This document shows positions 6,297-7,261 of a stretch of 7,261 nt of DNA, piece by piece (position 1 is the first letter of the stretch; the number at the start of each line of letters is the position of its first letter). The notes beneath the pieces were generated by a model. The model made no database searches, was not told the origin of the DNA, and worked only from the letters and a program-made list of their open reading frames with translations. Origin of the DNA: Acidobacteriota bacterium (lineage in GTDB: Bacteria > Acidobacteriota > Blastocatellia > Pyrinomonadales > Pyrinomonadaceae). Both the position numbers and the translations under genes were made by a program. Location of the stretch: contig QHXL01000044.1 in assembly GCA_003222935.1 (NCBI GenBank), positions 497-7,757 of the forward strand, in the 5' to 3' direction.

Positions 6297-6415
6297 AACT
6301 TTAGAGCTCTGAGTAAATAAAGATTTCGTTCGTATTTGTTCGTGTGACTTGTGATCCGGTGTTCCTGGAAGCGAACTAATAAAAATCGAAAGGCTTTAGA
6401 GGCTCTTGCGAATAG

Positions 6416-6520
6416 TGCAAGTTAGGAAAGGCGGTTTACCCCCGCTGGTCTGACTAAAAGAAATCTGAGGGGTAGCAGTTAGTTAGACCGGCGGGGGTAA
6501 ACCGCCCTTCCTAACTTGTA
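6416..6520. repeat. 41-bp near-perfect inverted repeat in the convergent gap, MITE/REPIN-like
   Basis: Arms 6416-6456 and 6480-6520 match inversely at 37 of 41 positions, around a 23-base loop. Three of the four differences would be G-U pairs in the plus-strand RNA. This leaves a single mismatch and suggests the stem has been kept while drifting. The arms share the core GTTAGGAA and GCGGTTTACCCCCGC. There is no open frame, and no target duplication is obvious at the edges. It occupies much of the 288 bases between the stop codons of the hydrolase (6296) and the permease (6585). A T6 run at 6535-6540 follows 14 bases after it, so it may act as a terminator or mRNA-stabilising stem as well. The remaining bases of the gap (6297-6415 and 6541-6584) show only a short AGAGCTCT palindrome near 6303. 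Confidence 0.88.
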
Positions 6521-6584
6521 CTTCATCCAATTCCTTTTTTCGCTGGTCCTGACTTTTGGAGAGACTCTAAAGCAGCTCGAAACT

Positions 6585-7261
6585 CTACTGAAACAACCCG
6601 CGGCCAAGTCCTGTCGCGTAGGCATACCAAACTCCGAAGCAAATACTCAGAACAGCAGCCACGGCCTGTAACCGATGATGAACACTGGTAAGGTTTTTAG
6701 AGGTGAGGGCGAACGGCAATCCAATCAATCCAGACATCAGAAGCATCCCGACAATCGATCCTAACCCAAAGACTGTTAGATATAAAAGACCAACCACGGT
6801 AGAAGAAATCTGAGTCAGTACCAGCAACGTCAACGCTCCGGAACCAGCCAACCCGTGCATCGTACCGATCAAAACTGGTTTCCAACCAACACTTGTAATT
6901 GCATGTGAGTGCACCGACGCAGCTGGAGGGGCGTGGCGGGTTTCTTTCTCATGAAAGTGTATGTGCTTGTGTGAAACACCGTCGTGAGAGTGGTGGTGAA
7001 CGTGGACCTCACGTCCCTTCCTCAATGTTCGCCACAGGGCGCTTAATCCCAAACCAATGATCATGAGCGCAACTGCAAATTCCAACCACCCACTCACTCG
7101 TTCAGGAATCGCTATTCGAAGTGTCAGCACGATGACGCCGACTACCAACAACGCTAACGTGTGACCCGCTCCCCACATCGCCCCCACAATCGCAGATCGC
7201 CACACACTCTTGTGTTGACTCACAATGTTCGAAACCGCGACGACGTGATCGACTTCCGTGG
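6585..7261 (-). CDS. NicO/UreH-like nickel-cobalt permease (5' end cut by window)
   Basis: Polytopic inner-membrane protein of the nickel/cobalt transporter group, expected to move Ni2+ or Co2+ or another transition metal; direction unknown. An in-frame GTG lies at 7223, but the frame stays open to the window edge. The 12 codons before the GTG read TEVDHVVAVSNI, which fits the family's first-helix HAxxxDH motif, so the real start is outside. Counting from that GTG, visible segments are GAMWGAGHTLALLVVGVIVL (14-33), a helix about 46-64, and a cytoplasmic or periplasmic loop with 12 histidines in residues 74-107 (6903-7004). GTMHGLAGSGALTLLVL, a long hydrophobic region with GLGSIVGMLLMSGLIGLPFAL, and a final helix near the C-terminus follow. 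The His-rich loop is typical of metal binding in this family. It converges with the hydrolase gene. Alternative: a urease-accessory UreH/HupE-type protein. No urease or hydrogenase genes are visible. Confidence 0.85.
   Translation of the reverse strand, partial: TEVDHVVAVSNIVSQHKSVWRSAIVGAMWGAGHTLALLVVGVIVLTLRIAIPERVSGWLEFAVALMIIGLGLSALWRTLRKGREVHVHHHSHDGVSHKHIHFHEKETRHAPPAASVHSHAITSVGWKPVLIGTMHGLAGSGALTLLVLTQISSTVVGLLYLTVFGLGSIVGMLLMSGLIGLPFALTSKNLTSVHHRLQAVAAVLSICFGVWYAYATGLGRGLFQ

Noticed and set aside
7221..7223. GTG as the start of the metal permease
   Set aside because: The frame is open upstream to the window edge and those codons fit the conserved first-helix DH motif, so the start is outside the window.

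Overview
The window is bacterial chromosomal DNA with roughly balanced base composition and tight gene packing. It holds seven protein genes (two cut by the window edges) and several structured intergenic segments. No rRNA, tRNA, transposase or CRISPR array is visible. The mix fits a free-living Gram-negative-type bacterium and would suit Acidobacteriota (Blastocatellia-like): a secreted Tyr-rich glycine-zipper protein, a secreted EF-hand hydrolase, a CBS-domain cystathionine beta-synthase, and palindromic MITE-like repeats. That assignment is an impression from gene content, not proven.

Left block (1-3114, minus strand): three genes in the order cystathionine beta-synthase -> smpB -> pepA, separated by 44 and 47 bases and probably one operon. 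A good extended -10 promoter lies just upstream of the first gene. The products are a PLP enzyme of sulfur amino-acid metabolism, the tmRNA partner of trans-translation, and an M17 leucyl aminopeptidase. SmpB and PepA both relate to protein turnover; the link to transsulfuration is only by position.

Middle (3115-4078): a 343-base gene-free stretch carries a 35-bp inverted repeat built from tandem CATT-type heptamers, then a strong GC-rich hairpin that may end the next gene. That gene (3458-3880, minus) encodes a small secreted Tyr/Arg/Ser-rich protein with a glycine-zipper tail. In front of it is a near-perfect sigma-54 (-24/-12) promoter, which is also an 8-bp palindrome, placed so that transcription would begin just ahead of the Shine-Dalgarno.

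Right block (4079-6296, plus strand): an ornithine cyclodeaminase/mu-crystallin family protein that lacks the cyclodeaminase catalytic Asp is followed 40 bases later by a secreted alpha/beta hydrolase. The hydrolase has two EF-hand calcium loops inserted between its nucleophile and its catalytic acid. These two could be co-transcribed. A 41-bp, nearly perfect inverted repeat (6416-6520) fills the convergent gap before the last gene, a His-rich NicO/UreH-like metal permease on the minus strand. Its real start lies beyond the window.

The best candidates for something new are the EF-hand-in-lid hydrolase, the sigma-54 promoter on the glycine-zipper gene, and the two unrelated palindromic repeat elements.
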